A stretch of DNA of 10,051 nucleotides from Betaproteobacteria bacterium (GTDB lineage: Bacteria > Pseudomonadota > Gammaproteobacteria > Burkholderiales > Burkholderiaceae_C): positions 1 through 10,051 of the forward strand of contig RGEP01000050.1 in assembly GCA_009918225.1 (NCBI GenBank). Reading direction: 5' to 3'. Below are positions 9,940-10,051 of the stretch, piece by piece (positions within the stretch are counted from its first letter, which is position 1; the number at the start of each line of letters is the position of its first letter). The notes beneath the pieces were generated by a model, which was not told the DNA's origin, did no database searches, and was given only the letters and a program-made list of their open reading frames with translations. The position numbers and the translations under genes were made by a program.

Positions 9940-10051
9940 TTAGGGCAGGACGCTGCGCAAGATGTCACGGTTTGGCGCGGATTGCATGCGCTGCAGGGAC
10001 CACGGCCGTGACCCGTCATGCGAGCATGGCCACATGCCCGTGAACCCCTTC
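9940..10051 (-). CDS. Possible 3' end of a convergent gene, unknown product
   Basis: On the minus strand a frame is open from the window edge to a TAA whose complement is at 9940-9942. It gives 36 residues ending SLQRMQSAPNRDILRSVLP. Third-position GC is high (about 31 of 37 codons by my count), which fits coding sequence. However, a plus-strand frame across the same bases is nearly as GC-rich at third positions, so this is weak support. I do not recognise the family. If real, it converges on tolA with only 18 bases between the stops, meaning tolB is not directly downstream. Confidence 0.33.
   Translation of the reverse strand, partial: KGFTGMWPCSHDGSRPWSLQRMQSAPNRDILRSVLP

Noticed and set aside
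9964..10012. Inverted repeat GTCACGG/CCGTGAC and palindrome CACGGCCGTG downstream of tolA
   Set aside because: The arms are short, widely spaced and without a T-tract, and the area may be coding on the minus strand; not enough to call a terminator or operator.
9962..10051. Plus-strand frame starting at ATG 9962 and open to the window end
   Set aside because: It has a Cys- and His-rich composition (CMRCRDHGRDPSCEHGH), no ribosome site and no family resemblance; it is probably noncoding.
1..10051. CRISPR arrays, tRNA or rRNA genes, insertion sequences, phage genes
   Set aside because: I looked for regularly spaced repeats, tRNA-like cloverleaf ends, terminal inverted repeats and transposase motifs and saw none; genes cover almost all of the window.

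Overview
The window looks like a chromosomal segment of a GC-rich betaproteobacterium, most likely Burkholderiales and close to Comamonadaceae. This is judged from the protein sequences, from the order glyA-nrdR-minor pilins-rib-nusB-aminotransferase-tolQRA, and from the RibBX-type riboflavin enzyme. I ran no database search. All confident genes lie on the + strand and are tightly packed.

Layout. (1) 2-810: the 3' part of glyA, then nrdR (GTG start), followed by a perfect 8-bp hairpin. (2) 885-3529: five overlapping small genes for type IV pilin-like proteins (FimT/GspH-like, PilE-like, PilW-like, PilX-like and a fifth PilV-like candidate). No pilY1 lies among them. (3) 3609-6184: riboflavin genes. 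ribD starts normally but loses roughly the last 70 codons of its reductase domain. It then runs in frame through about ten unrelated codons into ribBA (RibBX type). The riboflavin synthase gene (ribE), which I would expect between ribD and ribBA, is not in the window. ribH follows. (4) 6181-7880: nusB and a fold-type I PLP aminotransferase. (5) 7877-9921: tolQ, tolR and tolA. No tolB start follows tolA; the last 110 bases may hold the 3' end of a convergent gene.

How the genes work together. From ribD to tolA neighbouring genes overlap by 1-4 bases or are separated by only a few. I see no terminator in between, so riboflavin synthesis, NusB, the aminotransferase and the Tol envelope motor could share transcripts and be translationally coupled. 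The pilin genes form their own overlapping block, bounded by a hairpin upstream and a 16-bp palindrome downstream. Three gene starts (885, 3609, 4530) have a -10-like hexamer only 6-9 bases before the start codon, which suggests leaderless or near-leaderless mRNAs.

The observation most worth following up is the ribD/ribBA junction near 4500-4530. It is either a real deletion or fusion that removed ribE and the end of RibD, or an assembly artefact. The rest is largely ordinary housekeeping sequence with a somewhat divergent minor-pilin cluster.
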